Below, in pieces: positions 12,216 to 23,800 of a stretch of 64,000 nucleotides of DNA (within the stretch, counting starts at the first letter, position 1; each line of letters starts with the position of its first letter). Source of the DNA: Pteria penguin. Lineage: Eukaryota; Mollusca; Bivalvia; Pterioida; Pteriidae. A program made the position numbers and the translations under genes. Under the pieces are notes generated by a model. That model did no database searches. It saw only the letters and a list, made by a program, of their open reading frames with translations, and was not told the DNA's origin. The stretch lies in the NCBI GenBank assembly GCA_035048485.1, contig CM068580.1, positions 61,645,983 through 61,709,982 of the forward strand, given 5' to 3'.

Positions 12216-12610
12216 TTGGAAATCGAAAGTAAATTTGGAAAATACCCTGTAAAGCTTCAATGTGACACTGATTGATAAAAATATATGTAGTCAAACCATA
12301 ACGGTTCTAAATTTTATTTCGGTTCTAAATTTAATTCGGGTTTTTAGTAAAAGTTTTAAAATTTATAAGAATTTTGCGAACGTTAACAAAAAGCAAATAT
12401 GGTTTAAAACTTTACGTATTTATGAATAAAATAAACGAGAAAAGTAAAATTAAAAACGAAAACATTTTCCGGAACTATGATGTCATCCTTTTTTATAACT
12501 GCGAAGGTCTTACTTTCGCTTTCGAGATGATTCTTAGAAAGGTTGTGTGCAATTTTAGAAAATCGACTTCAACGTGTACAGAGTTTTATCTGTGAATCGA
12601 AAGTAAAAAG
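12216..12610. promoter_or_regulatory. Candidate divergent promoter of genes A and B with ISRE/IRF-like sites
   Basis: Two exact GAAANNGAAA sites are present: GAAATCGAAA at 12219-12228 (plus) and its inverse type TTTCGCTTTC at 12514-12523 (GAAAGCGAAA on minus). The decamer CGAAAGTAAA occurs at 12224-12233 and again at 12598-12607. A related A-rich GAAA cluster lies around 12437-12470. Candidate donors point outward on both sides (12093 minus, 12669 plus). The ISRE consensus is established knowledge; use here is inference. Confidence 0.35.
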
Positions 12611-12669
12611 AGTTATCAACTGATCAGAAAGAATTAACAATTATTTGTTTAAGAGAGCACACGTATCAG
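12560..12669 (+). other. Candidate non-coding first exon of gene B
   Basis: A plus-strand donor (TATCAG|GTAAAT) at 12669/12670 follows the IRF-like site at 12598. Gene B needs an upstream non-coding exon because its first coding exon starts with an acceptor 14 nt before the ATG. The 5' end is unknown. Confidence 0.25.
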
Positions 12670-13193
12670 GTAAATGGCACTTATTTCCGTATTGTCTATT
12701 GAATTTTGAAAAAAATTAAAGAGTTTACAACAATTTTTAAGAACCGCTGGGTTAACAGGGTCGATGCCTGTACTTTAGTGTATATATTGTCACATGTAAC
12801 ATTATTGATAACTATAGCCTTAGACTTAGTTGAGTTTAAGCAAATTAAGGGTAGTATCACAAAAAAAAACTTCCTTATCATTATGGAAATAATTTCTTTT
12901 TTATTTTGTATTGGTCTGTTCGTAATACAGAGTTATCTACCCTTTGAGTAGGTATCTGACATAGAATAAGTATGATACAAATAACTTTATGGCAACCTAT
13001 GTAAAACTACAGGAAGTGATGGTACAAATATAACATATCAGGGGTTGAAATTAACGCTGGTCAGCTGGCCCATGGCCAGTAGTTTTGGGGTCAGGCCAGT
13101 GAAATCTGTTTTGCGCTTTTCCGGTTGACCAGTAAGAATTTGGAAACTCCTTCACTAAATTTAGCAGCAATACTTCAGAATATCTTTGGTTTT
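12670..13193. other. Non-coding; left fragment of a GGCCAGT-type repeat
   Basis: AT-rich, with a segment at about 13040-13130 containing paired TGGCC/GGCCA motifs (CTGGTCAGCTGGCC, CATGGCCAGTAG). These recur at 17400-17435 (CACTGGCCCGGTTGGCCAGT). They may be the two ends of the transposon whose transposase remnant lies at 16964-17254. Confidence 0.4.
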
Positions 13194-13617
13194 TAGCATA
13201 CCTGAGCAGAAGGCTCAATGAGCTATTGTGATCAATCACCGTCCGTCGTCCGTCCGTCATCTGTCGTCCATCGTCCGTCGTTAACTTTTCACATTTTCGA
13301 CTTCTTCTCCAGAACCACTGAACAGAATTTGATGAAACTTGATAAGCATGTAGTACTCATGGTCCCCTACAAGTGTTGTTGTTTTTTGTCCGGATTCATC
13401 AACAGGTGGCGCCACCACAGGCAAAAGTAGGTCAAAGAGGGTACCCTCCTTTGACAAACTTCTTCTTCAGACCGGGGGCATACAGAGACAAACCGAATGC
13501 ATAGGAATGATCTAGAGGGATGTGTGAAGAAGTGTTGTTATTTTTGGTTCCGTTCTGAAATCAAATTTTTGACGTTTTTTTGTACTTGGTAGTTTTAATG
13601 CAGAAAAGAGGTATTTT
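13194..13617 (+). mobile_element. Outer copy, 5' part, of a tandem-module repeat element
   Basis: Begins with a hairpin-like CCTGAGCAGAAGGCTCA and GAGCTATTGTGATCAATCACC, then (CGTC)n and a module that is closely repeated 418 bp later. It stops in the T-run of GAGGTATTTTT, where the inner copy is inserted, and resumes at 16170. Confidence 0.8.
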
Positions 13618-16169
13618 TAGCTCACCTGAGCCAAAGGCTCAAGTGAGCTATTGTGATCAATCACCGTCCGTCGTCCGTCGTCCGTCCGTCGTCCGTCGTT
13701 AACTTTTCACATTTTCGACTTCTTCTCCAGAACCACTGAACAGAATTTGATGAAACTTGATAAGCATGTAGTACTCATGGTCCCCTACAAGTGTTGTTGT
13801 TTTTCGTCCAGATTCATCAACAGGTGGCGCCACCACAGGCAAAAGTAGGTCAAAGAGGGTACCCTCCTTTGACAAACTTCTTCTTCAGACCGGGGGCATA
13901 CAGAGACAAACCAAATGCATAGGAATGATCTAGAGGGATGTGTGAAGAAGTGTTGTTATTTTTGGTTCCATTCCGAAATCAAATTTTTGACGTTTTTTTG
14001 TACTTGGTAATTTTAATGCAGAAAAGAGGTATTTTTTTCTTTTAGTAAACATTGATGCATTAATTTGGTTTAATTTGATCATTTTGATGGTAAGAAATAC
14101 TACTGCGAAGAAAATTTTTCAATATTTTATGTTTTGGATTTTTTATGAATTTTTTAAGACTTTCAAGAAAAAGGGGGGGGTGGGATAATTGGTGTAAACA
14201 TTTCACAGTTTGAACTTTTTCTTCGGAACCACTTGCTGGAATTCAATGAAACTTGGCATGCATCAAATACTCAAGGTCCCCGACAAATGTGGTCATCTTT
14301 GTCAGGATCCATGAACAGGTGGCACCACCACAGACAAAAGTAGGTCACAGAGGGTACCCTCCTTTGACAAACTTCTTATTCAGATCGGGTGCATACAGCG
14401 ACAAACCGACTGCATAGGAATGAGATAGAGGCATATGGGAAGAAGTGTTGATATTTTTGGTTCCATTCCGAAATCAAATTTTTGACGTTTTTTCATTTTT
14501 ATTTTGGACTTTGTTATTTTAATGCATTAAAGAGTTATTATTTTCTTTTAGTAAACATTGATGCATTCATTTGGTTTCATTTAATCATTTCTATGGTAAG
14601 GAATGCTGGTGTGAAGGAATTTTTTCAATATCTCGATTTTTGAATTTTTTATGAATTTTTTAAGACTTCCAAGAAAAGGGGGGGGGGGGGAACAATTTTT
14701 CATATCTTCAACTTGATCTACAGAACAACTTGAAGGATTGTGATAAAACTGGGTAGGATGCAAGTACTCATAGTCCTTTTCAAAGGTGTTTTTTTGTGCG
14801 GATCATCCAAATTGGTTAACAGATAATGCCACTATGTCTAAAAGTAGGTCTCACAATGGTACATATACCACTTGGTAATTGAAATATGGAGAGTAGCGGT
14901 TCAAATCCAGCTGTGGTCAAAAAAATTTTTTTTTTTTTTTACACATCTAAATAAGTTTTTAGATGTTTCTCAACACTCAACATATGAAATTAGGAATTTT
15001 ACGTTTAAGACTTCCAAAAAAAAAAGGGGGGGAGTTGGCCATTTTTCACATTTTCAACTTTTTCTACAAAACTGTTTGAAGGATTTTAATAAATCTTGGT
15101 AGAAATAAGTCACTTATGATCCTCTTCAAATTCTATTGTTTTCGTCCAGACTTCTTTACAGGTGGCGCCACCATAGTCAAGAGTAGGTCACAAAAGAGTT
15201 CCCTCGTTTAACAATATTCTTTTTCATACGGGCTGTATACAGAGACAAACAGAATGCATAGAAATGATCTAGAGGGATGAGTGAAGATGTATTGTCATTT
15301 TGGTTCCCTTCCAAAATCAAATTTTAGAATTTTTTTCGACATTTCTTTGGACTTGGTGATTCAATGCAGAAAAAAGTGTCATATTTCCTAGTTAATTGAT
15401 AATGATGATTTCTTATGGACTATTGTGATCATAATTATGGTAAGGATTGTTACTTTGAAAGAATTTTGTCAATATCTCAATTTTTGGATTTTCTATGAAT
15501 TTTTTAAGACTTCCAAATGAGGGTGTATAGGAACAATTCAATCACATTTTTCACTTCTGCTGTTATACCACATGAAAGATTTTAATGAAACATGGAATAC
15601 ATGAAGTACTAAAAGTCCTCTATCAATTTGGTAAATTTCATCCAAATTGGTTAACAGATATTGCCACCATGTCTAAAAAGCAGTTCTCACAATAGTACAT
15701 ATACCACTTGGTAGTTGAAATATGGAGAGTAGCGGTTCAAATCCAGCTGTGGTCAAAATTTTTTTTTCATTTCTTTACACATCTAAGTAAGTTTTTAGAT
15801 GTTTCTCAACACTCAACATATGAAATTAGGCAATTTTAAGTTAGATCTGGACAATATTTGAAACAATTGTTGTTCATGACCCAGACTTGAAATCAGTCAA
15901 CAAAAGGCCCCACCTAAAGAAAATGACTAACTTGTTGCCCTGAATGACTTCTTGCAGAGACAAAGGAAATGCTTAATATCAAAATCACCTGAATGGATGT
16001 GCAAAAAAGTGTTGTTTTTTATTCTAGCCTGAAATAAAATTTGACATATTTTCAACATCTGTGTTGACTTAGTCACATTAATGCAAAAATAAATGAATTC
16101 TTCCTTCATGCATCACTGATAATATAGGTACTCAGGTGAGCGATATAGGCCCACTTGGGCCTCTTGTTT
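13618..16169 (+). mobile_element. Inner copy of the same tandem-module element
   Basis: Starts with a near-perfect hairpin (CTCACCTGAGCC aaa GGCTCAAGTGAG). It carries several diverged modules, each with a GAACCACT..GAA/ATGAAACTTG block, ACAGGTGGC(G/A)CCACCA and TAGGTCA. It ends GGTGAGCGATATAGGCCC, then GGGCCTCTTGTTT. There is no transposase. The hairpin, defined end and insertion into a T-run without obvious duplication resemble non-autonomous Helitron/Helentron-type elements; that assignment is inference. Confidence 0.8.
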
Positions 16170-16785
16170 TCTTTTAGTAAACATTGATGCATTAATTTGG
16201 TTTAATTTGATCATTTTGATGGTAAGAAATACTACTGCAAAGAAAATTTTTCAATATTTTATGTTTTGGATTTTTTATTGATTTTTTAAGACTTTCAAGA
16301 AAAAGGGGGGTGGGATAATTGGTGTAAACATTTCACAGTCTGAACTTTTTCTTCGGAACCACTTGCTGGAATTAAATGAAACTTGGCATGCATCAAATAC
16401 TCAAGGTCCCCCACAAATGTGGTCATCTTTCATGTGTAATGCTATGGAACCCAATAGCTTTACTTGGCGTCTGAAGATTTCTACCATATTTAAACATCAT
16501 GATAAAATTATGGAAAGGAAGCTGCTTTTCGCTTTTCAGATTTATCCGTTTTGTCGTTACAGAGTTATGGGACTTTGATTTTTAGCTCAAGTGACCTATT
16601 GTCATACTAGATTGCCCGTCGATTGTTCATTAACTTTTTGACATATTCAACTCCTCTGAAACTACTGGGCAGAATTCATTGAAAATTTACATGCTTGTTC
16701 CTCAACATGCATACAAATTTTGCCCTTCGTTTCATCTAGCTGTTCAGGTGAGCGATATAGGCCCATTTGGGCCTCTTGTTTCACA
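16170..16785 (+). mobile_element. Outer copy, 3' part
   Basis: Resumes with TCTTTTAGTAAACATTGATG exactly where the 13194-13617 part broke off. It matches the inner copy at 14035-14300 almost base for base, then diverges (internal deletion near 16433) and ends GGTGAGCGATATAGGCCC...GGGCCTCTTGTTT. Confidence 0.8.
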
Positions 16786-16963
16786 CACAGATCGGTTCTA
16801 TAAATAATTTAGCAATAAAGCAATACCCTACACTATTATCCTATATATATATATATATATATATATATCCCCTATTATACTATTGAAGTCGCTGCAAAGT
16901 TTGTCAAGTTTATACATTGTCCATCAAATTACAAAGCATTTCTTTGATATTGACATTTTTTAA

Positions 16964-17254
16964 TTTGACATTGTTGAAGCAGAAAGGGGCTTTTCTGAAA
17001 TTAAACTAGTGAAGAACGACTGGTGTTCCAAGCTGAGACCAAGGGTGCTGAGTGACTTGCTGTACATCATGTTTCACACTGATGAAATCCTACAGTATGG
17101 CCCATCACCTGCTATATACCTGTGGAACTCTGATGTTGAAAGGTGAAAGAGTCCAAATACTAGGCCATTTGGGCCTGGTGATGCTGAGGAAGAGGAGGGC
17201 CTTGGGAGATTATCTTGGACAGAGTTAGACCCCCATTATTTGGACAAACTGTAA
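16964..17254 (+). pseudogene. hAT-type transposase C-terminal remnant
   Basis: Reads FDIVEAERGFSEIKLVKNDW, then SKLRPRVLSDLLYIMFHT and LWNSDVER, an in-frame TGA at 17144, then KSPNTRPFGPGD...EEEEG...LDKL and a TAA at 17252. The (A/C)ERGFS-x-(M/I)K-x-(I/V)K-x-DW-x-SKL pattern is the conserved hAT C-terminal dimerisation segment. Only this end is present. Confidence 0.7.
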
Positions 17255-17559
17255 TGTGACATTTTTGACATCTGTATGATGTATAACAGTATCATATTAT
17301 TATAAATTAAAATTAAAATTGGATGAATTATTTGAAATTAAAAATTCTGAATTTTCTGCAAGTTTTATATGAGGACCATTGAAATTCTGGTTGTGCCAAT
17401 CATTTTCCACTGGCCCGGTTGGCCAGTAGGTTGAAAAGGTTAGAAATTCTTTAATATTCGTTTCCATCAAAATTAGAGCTTTAACGTCGAAACATGAGAC
17501 ATTAGATACCCAAATGGGAAATAACTCTTTATTATGAAAATAACAGATAGCTGTGTGAG

Positions 17560-17594
17560 GTAATAGTAATAATAATAATGATAATAATAATAAT

Positions 17595-17686
<92 letters not shown>

Positions 17687-17722
17687 ATGTATATATATTT
17701 ATGATTGTGTGTGTGTGTGTGT
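17560..17722. repeat. Compound microsatellite (TAA)n-(TA)n-(TG)n
   Basis: (AAT/TAA) repeats to about 17600, about 40 AT dinucleotides at 17600-17682, and (GT)n at 17707-17722. A shorter (AT)n lies at 16842-16868. Confidence 0.95.
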
Positions 17723-20103
17723 GAAGAAGAGCCTGATGATTTCGAAAAGATGGGAAAAATCATCCATACATCCATATAGAACAGTCAAAATGTAATATAA
17801 ATTATGTCATGTGTTGTTAATGTTGACGCTCATTAAGCCATAGTATTACATGTATTAAGACACCACTAATATTGCTAAAAAGCAAAGTTGACCTTTAAAA
17901 ACAGGTGGTCAAAAATTGGAGGGAGTCAGTTTATAATGCACATTATTGTCACTTGGCAACTACACCCGTTCTGTTTGTCTGATAGTCATCTCGGTTGAAA
18001 CCATTCATAGGCATGGATGTTTTTAAATGTGTGTTAAAGATTAGAGATATGCTATCTATTTTTTTTTGTGTGTGTCACCAGATAATCACAGTCCTAGTAT
18101 CTAGATTGTAAAGAGGCTAAAAAGATATTAAGACCACTTAACACTCTGCTGTAGTGAGAGTGCAATGAATGAAACCACAATCAAATTATAATTGACATTC
18201 CTACGTACTTATCAGTCATTTGCAGATGATGGACACCAATGTTAGACACTGGATAGCCCTATTTGTCAAGAAGGAACATGCAAAGAAGCATATGCACTAT
18301 TGACACATATCAAATTGGTGTTATTTTACATTAGTTACACAGTTGAACCCCACTTTTTCCTTTTTGTATCATTCTGCGATGTAAGACGGTAATGTAAGAA
18401 CATAAATTTAAGTTTGGGGTTTTTTTTAGACACTGGTCCCGTGTAAGTTTCTTTATATAACCACGGTTCCTTAAACTTAATGAGAGCCATATTGATTATT
18501 GCCAACTTTTAATTTTGTTTGATTCTTAGGTATTTATTATGAAAAGTCATATAATGAGATTCTGAAATGTAATAACATATTTCATTCTTTTATCAAAGTA
18601 TTTAAGAATTAGTCTTAGTTTAAGAAAATGAGGTACCCTTGTCTGTCACATTTGTGACCCTTAGGGAAGGGGCTAGTTACTTTCATTTAAATAGGTGTTT
18701 AATAATGTTTCAAACTTTGGAAATAAATCATATTGTCAAACAGAAGAATTTTTGCATAACTCATTCATATTAGTTCCATTGAAATTGATTTCAATTCACC
18801 TCACCAAAATGGGCAAATGGCTAGTATGGTATTTGCACCAATTCTCAAGAATGATCCCCTAATTATGGAAAAAAAATTTGCACTGGTAATTACATTTTCA
18901 GGAGTTCAGATTTCATGTATTTTTTCACATGCTTGTATCCTATATTTAATATAAGTTGTGAAAACTTCCATTTTCTTGTCAAAAATTATAACTTCTACTA
19001 ATTTGAAAATCTTCTAAAAATTATTGATGATATGTGTACTACATGTACCAGTTGAATAAAAGAAATGAAGCCTAAATCAACTGGAATGACACTATTGCTG
19101 GTGATGTAAATAAAATATTTAACCTTAACTACTTGATTTTATACACTCAGAGGTTCTGCCCATTTGATTTCTGATAAATAGAAGTTTATACAAAGTGTGT
19201 ACTAGTAGCTCTGTAACAAAAACAGTTCCTGGACACTGATTGCTGGTTTGACTATAGTGAAAAAATCAATTCTGATGATTATCCCAAATTTTGTTATGAT
19301 TTCTAATGGAAAATTATACTTTTCTGGTAAAATGTTCATTTGTACCTCCAGTTTTGTTTGTTTACCACATTTTGCCCTACTTTGAATAACCGTGTATGAG
19401 AACTTACAATTAAAGCATATATTAATTTCTACCACAAGAGAATGACCATTGATTAATTACCAAATTTCCATTGTTTTTTTAACACATTTAAAATAATCAT
19501 CAAATAATCATCAAAGTAACCCTGCTCTGCTTTTTTAAAAAAATGATTAATAACATCAACTCACCAAAGTGTCTGTAACCTATTTACAGTTTGTTTCTTT
19601 TCTTTTACACTACTCCTAGATTGTTGCACTTACATGGTGGCAGCACCTGTCTTGTGCATTGCTACATAATTGTGTCCTACGCTAAGGACTAACTAGTATC
19701 CAAAGGAATGAGGGGTCTTTTACATGCCATTATGTACCGTGACATGGGTTATTGGTTTATGCCATCTCATCTAAAGGATAGACAGGGAGGCAGATGATAA
19801 AGCACCTCAGAAAAATCCCAGCTGATTTTTAAAATACAAAATAGGTTTTCATATTTGAAGCTTAGTGCGATACCATTGTCAAAAAGCATCATATTATTTC
19901 TTAATACATGATTTTTGTCATATTTTTTTCCAATAACATATGAACAGAGGGTAGACTATATACTGTACCAAACTTCATACATTTTGCTCAACCGTATCTA
20001 AACACTCTGAAGAGGAAGCAGTGTCTTGTTTTTTGTATATTATTCCAGTAAAATGGAGAATTTAAAGACTATATGTAGCTGATAATATCAACAATATATC
20101 TGT
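17723..20103. other. Non-coding, probable gene B 5' intron
   Basis: No exon recognised. A strongly diverged reverse SINE copy is likely at about 19605-19795 (GGTGGCAGCACCTG, GGGGTCTTTTACATGCCAT, TACCGTGACATGGG). Otherwise nothing identifiable. Confidence 0.5.
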
Positions 20104-20373
20104 TGATTGATTGAATTTTGTTTTACGTCACACCACGAATATTTCACGTATATGGTGACAGCATCTGCTTGATGCGGGGCATACAAATTTTGACCTTTGC
20201 AACGGACCCACCCGAAGCAGTTAGGGATCTTTAACGTGCCATGCATACCACGACACGGGGCCTAGGGTTTTACTGTCTCATCCGAAAGACATGACACCGG
20301 CATGGCCAGAGCGGGACTCGAACCCCAGCCTCCCGATCAGGAGTCTGACGCGACACCACTAGGCCACGCCGGT
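20104..20373 (-). mobile_element. tRNA-derived SINE (family 2), reverse orientation
   Basis: Nearly full copy: tail TTTTGTTTTACGTCACACCACG, body GCATACAAATTTTGACC and GGATCTTTAACGTGCCATGC, tRNA-like head complement GGACTCGAACCCCAG...ACCACTAGGCCACGCCGG. It ends about 60 nt before gene B's first coding-exon acceptor. Confidence 0.9.
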
Positions 20374-20432
20374 TTAACAATGTATCTGTAAAGTATAATA
20401 ACCTTAGAAATACAAATTGTTTTCTTTTTCAG

Positions 20433-20861
20433 ATATAACAAATAAAATGCCAAACAAAAAGGGAAAAAAAAACAAAAGTAACTCTGCAGCATCTGAAGTA
20501 TGCAATTTATCAAATGGTAATCATGAGAACAGTAACGCTAGTCAAAACCAAAATGAATGGACGACCAGACCACAACGCAATCAAAATCAGAAGAAAAATA
20601 GAGTACATGATGATGGAGCGGAGAATAATAATTGGAGAGAGCAACATAATGACCAGACCAATTGGCGACAGCATTCGGGCAAAGATAAGCGAAACACTGG
20701 GGACGACAGAATGACACCTAGAGTAACAGAACAAGACATGAATGGCTATGTGTTCTTCTATCAAGGGAGAAGCGTTTTCAGTCAGTGGCATCCAGCAAAC
20801 TTTACAGTGGATGGAGTAGATTATAACTGTACTGAACAGTTTATGATGCATCAGAAAGCTG
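20433..20861 (+). CDS. Gene B exon 1 (coding): N-terminal tail and NADAR start
   Basis: Acceptor TTCTTTTTCAG, 14 nt of leader, ATG at 20447-20449, donor GGTATGTG after AAAGCTG at 20861 (phase 1). Encodes 138 residues plus 1 nt. ATG 20447 is chosen because it lies just after the acceptor and matches the arrangement in genes A and C. Confidence 0.88.
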
Positions 20862-23800
20862 GTATGTGATTGATTAAACATATGAAATGTCTATTCAGGA
20901 TGTAGACATGAATTAGGTTTACAAAGACAAGAAACTTCAATACCTATCTGCCTAATACTCGTTGTCAAATTAGCGTTTGAGATGAGAAGTCCTCTCAATA
21001 ATGAAACCGTAATTAGAATAAAAACTTATGACCTTTGAATTGTCATAATGAAATTCAGACTTCTCTAAAGTTGGAAGTGACCACTATACATGTTATAGTT
21101 ACTCTGAATTCTTGTTGTCTTTATTCTTTAATGTTAGTCCTAATTGGATGAAAACATAACATAATTAATCGTTATCTGTAACAGGAGGTCAGAATGCAAC
21201 CTACAGTTAACAAGAAACATCTTGTATCACAGACGTAAAGAAAGCTTGGGTTGCTATGTAGGGGTTCTTTTCTACCCCTACATAGCAACCCAAGCTTTCT
21301 TTATTTACTTTCAGTTTTACAAATAATTTACCAAACATCATTTAAATAAAATATAAATCACAAAAATTATCTTCTTATACATATCCTTTAGAGGACTATT
21401 GAAGTGTCAGTTTCTACTACTAAGCTCTTTTTTCCAGTGTTGATGAGAGACTGGGAGAGCGCAGACTACATATTGACTCTAAGAGATCCACGGAAGCAGA
21501 AAGAAGCCGGACGAGATGTACAGTTTTTTGATCAGAAGCTCTGGGATGATAATTGCCGTGAGATTGTCAAACGTGGTAACATTGCCAAGGTACTGTCATG
21601 GTGATTCTTGAAAGTATTAACAAACTGAATGTCATCAAAGATCAGTGTGATTTAATTAGCTATAGCAATAATCTGTTATTTCAACATTGTTAAGATTACA
21701 CATTTTTACAACAAATAGATGTAAAGGAGTTTCCATATCGTTGTAACGTAGCAAAGTTACCAGGAAATGCAGTCTGTTAACACCTCCAATGTAATATTAT
21801 TAAGCTAAAATTTGCAAGGTAATTATATAATTATTAAATTATATTTGTTTTTTCTTGACCTTGACCAGTCCTGCTAAATGTTGGGTAGGAAGGTAGAAAA
21901 ATATTTTTTTACAATGTTGTGTAGGAAAATTCAATCATATGGCTGCTCAGACACAATAACAAATGCAGTTTTTGATCAGTTCCAAATATTTTATATCAAA
22001 TGAGTCTCAACTGGGAAATAACTCTGTTTAACAAAAAGACTCAATACGAAAGTAACATCCTCATAAATATACTTGGGAGTCATCCCTTCTTACATAGATC
22101 TTTAATCACTCTCTAGCTTCAGTTTTCTCGAGTTTGGCAGTTTTACTAATCCTTCAACTTTTAATAGCAAATTCTGTATTTTAATCAAAAGCTTTGAAAT
22201 ACTACTCTCTCTACCAAAAATGTTCAATATAATTAAATTTGCTGTAAGAAGTATATTTGTTTCTCATAAAATCGCTATGCACATTTAATAGAAAGAGCTG
22301 ACCCATCTGTACAATAAAGGCAGAAGCATTATTTTCGTTTTATTTCTTCTATATATGTTTTATATTATGTTACAGTTTTCTCAGAACAGTAACATGAGAA
22401 GAGAGCTGTTAGAGACCTATCCAAAGACCATTGTTGAAGCCAATCCACATGACAGGATATGGGGAATAGGACTAGAACCAGATCATGCTAATGCAAAGTT
22501 TCAGTCAAAGTGGAGGGGGAAAAACCTCCTTGGTTATATTTTGACAGAAGTTAGAGATCAGCTGATGAAGGATGGGGGTACAGTGCCAAAAGCTAATGCT
22601 GGTATGATTTTATTTGCTGTTTAATGCCATCTCATTAATATTTGACCTATGTGATGCAGCTTCTGCCCGTTGCCTTTAGGGATGTGATGATATGTTAACT
22701 TCATATTTTGAGGCATATTATGATATTTTCTACACAATACGATATGTGTCACAATACTTTGTACAAGAAAGTAGATAATGAAGAGTAAAATGGATGTTTG
22801 ATTGTTAATTTTAAGATCTACTGAACAGTTGTAAGATCTACTGAACAGTTGTTACACAAATTTAAGAAAGGTGCTGGCCTATAGGGGATGCTATGCCAGT
22901 TGATTTTCAGGATTGCCAATTAATTCTGAACCCTTGCTGGAAGCTATGTTTGGTAAATTTGACTGGACAGTAAAATGAATTGACAGAAAATCCATTCATA
23001 GAACACTTGAACAATATAGAGAAAAAAAAACTGTATTATAATAAGAGAGCTTTTTCAATACTTTAATATAAAATTCAATATATACTATAAAATTCAGTTA
23101 CTTCCTTATGTCCTATAAATTTAGAAATTTGCAGGAAAAATGTCTGGCATATGCTTAGACATTCCCAATTCAAAATCGTACGGTTTTTTCCCTATTACAG
23201 GTGAAAAATTCCCAATTCTTGAACGACAAATGTTCCTCGTTTGTTTTTAATAAATGACCATTAATTTCAAAGCAAATCTTAACATGTAGGTTCCGACTTT
23301 TAGTCTGGTTTTTGGTTTTCTTTTGTTTGTTTTTTTTGTTTTTGTCATTGGAGGCCCTGTTATTGGTTTTTACTTTGAAGTTTTGTCGATTATTTCTTGT
23401 TTACGTGATGGCGACGTCATGTCACATAACAGTAATACATGTACTATGTCAAGAATCTTACAAGAAAGATTAAGATTCATGTAAGAAAATCGATCTTTTC
23501 TTCATACAAACTATTCTGGCACAAAAGTCAGACTCGGAGAATCTAAGTGAATCTCAACAGCATACAGAGTCCACGAGTTTTCACGATCCTGAATATGATT
23601 ATGAGAAAATTAAAGAACAAAATGTTAAATTATAACTCGGGGCAGGCGGGGATGAGAATCTAGGAATTTGTTTTATCATATGGCCTTACTGAAATATTAA
23701 AGTAAATGATAAATTAATATAATTTTGAACTGCTTTAAGTGTTCAGATGTATGATTTTCTATAGTAAAAAAAATCCGAAAATGTACCAATACCGCACCTA

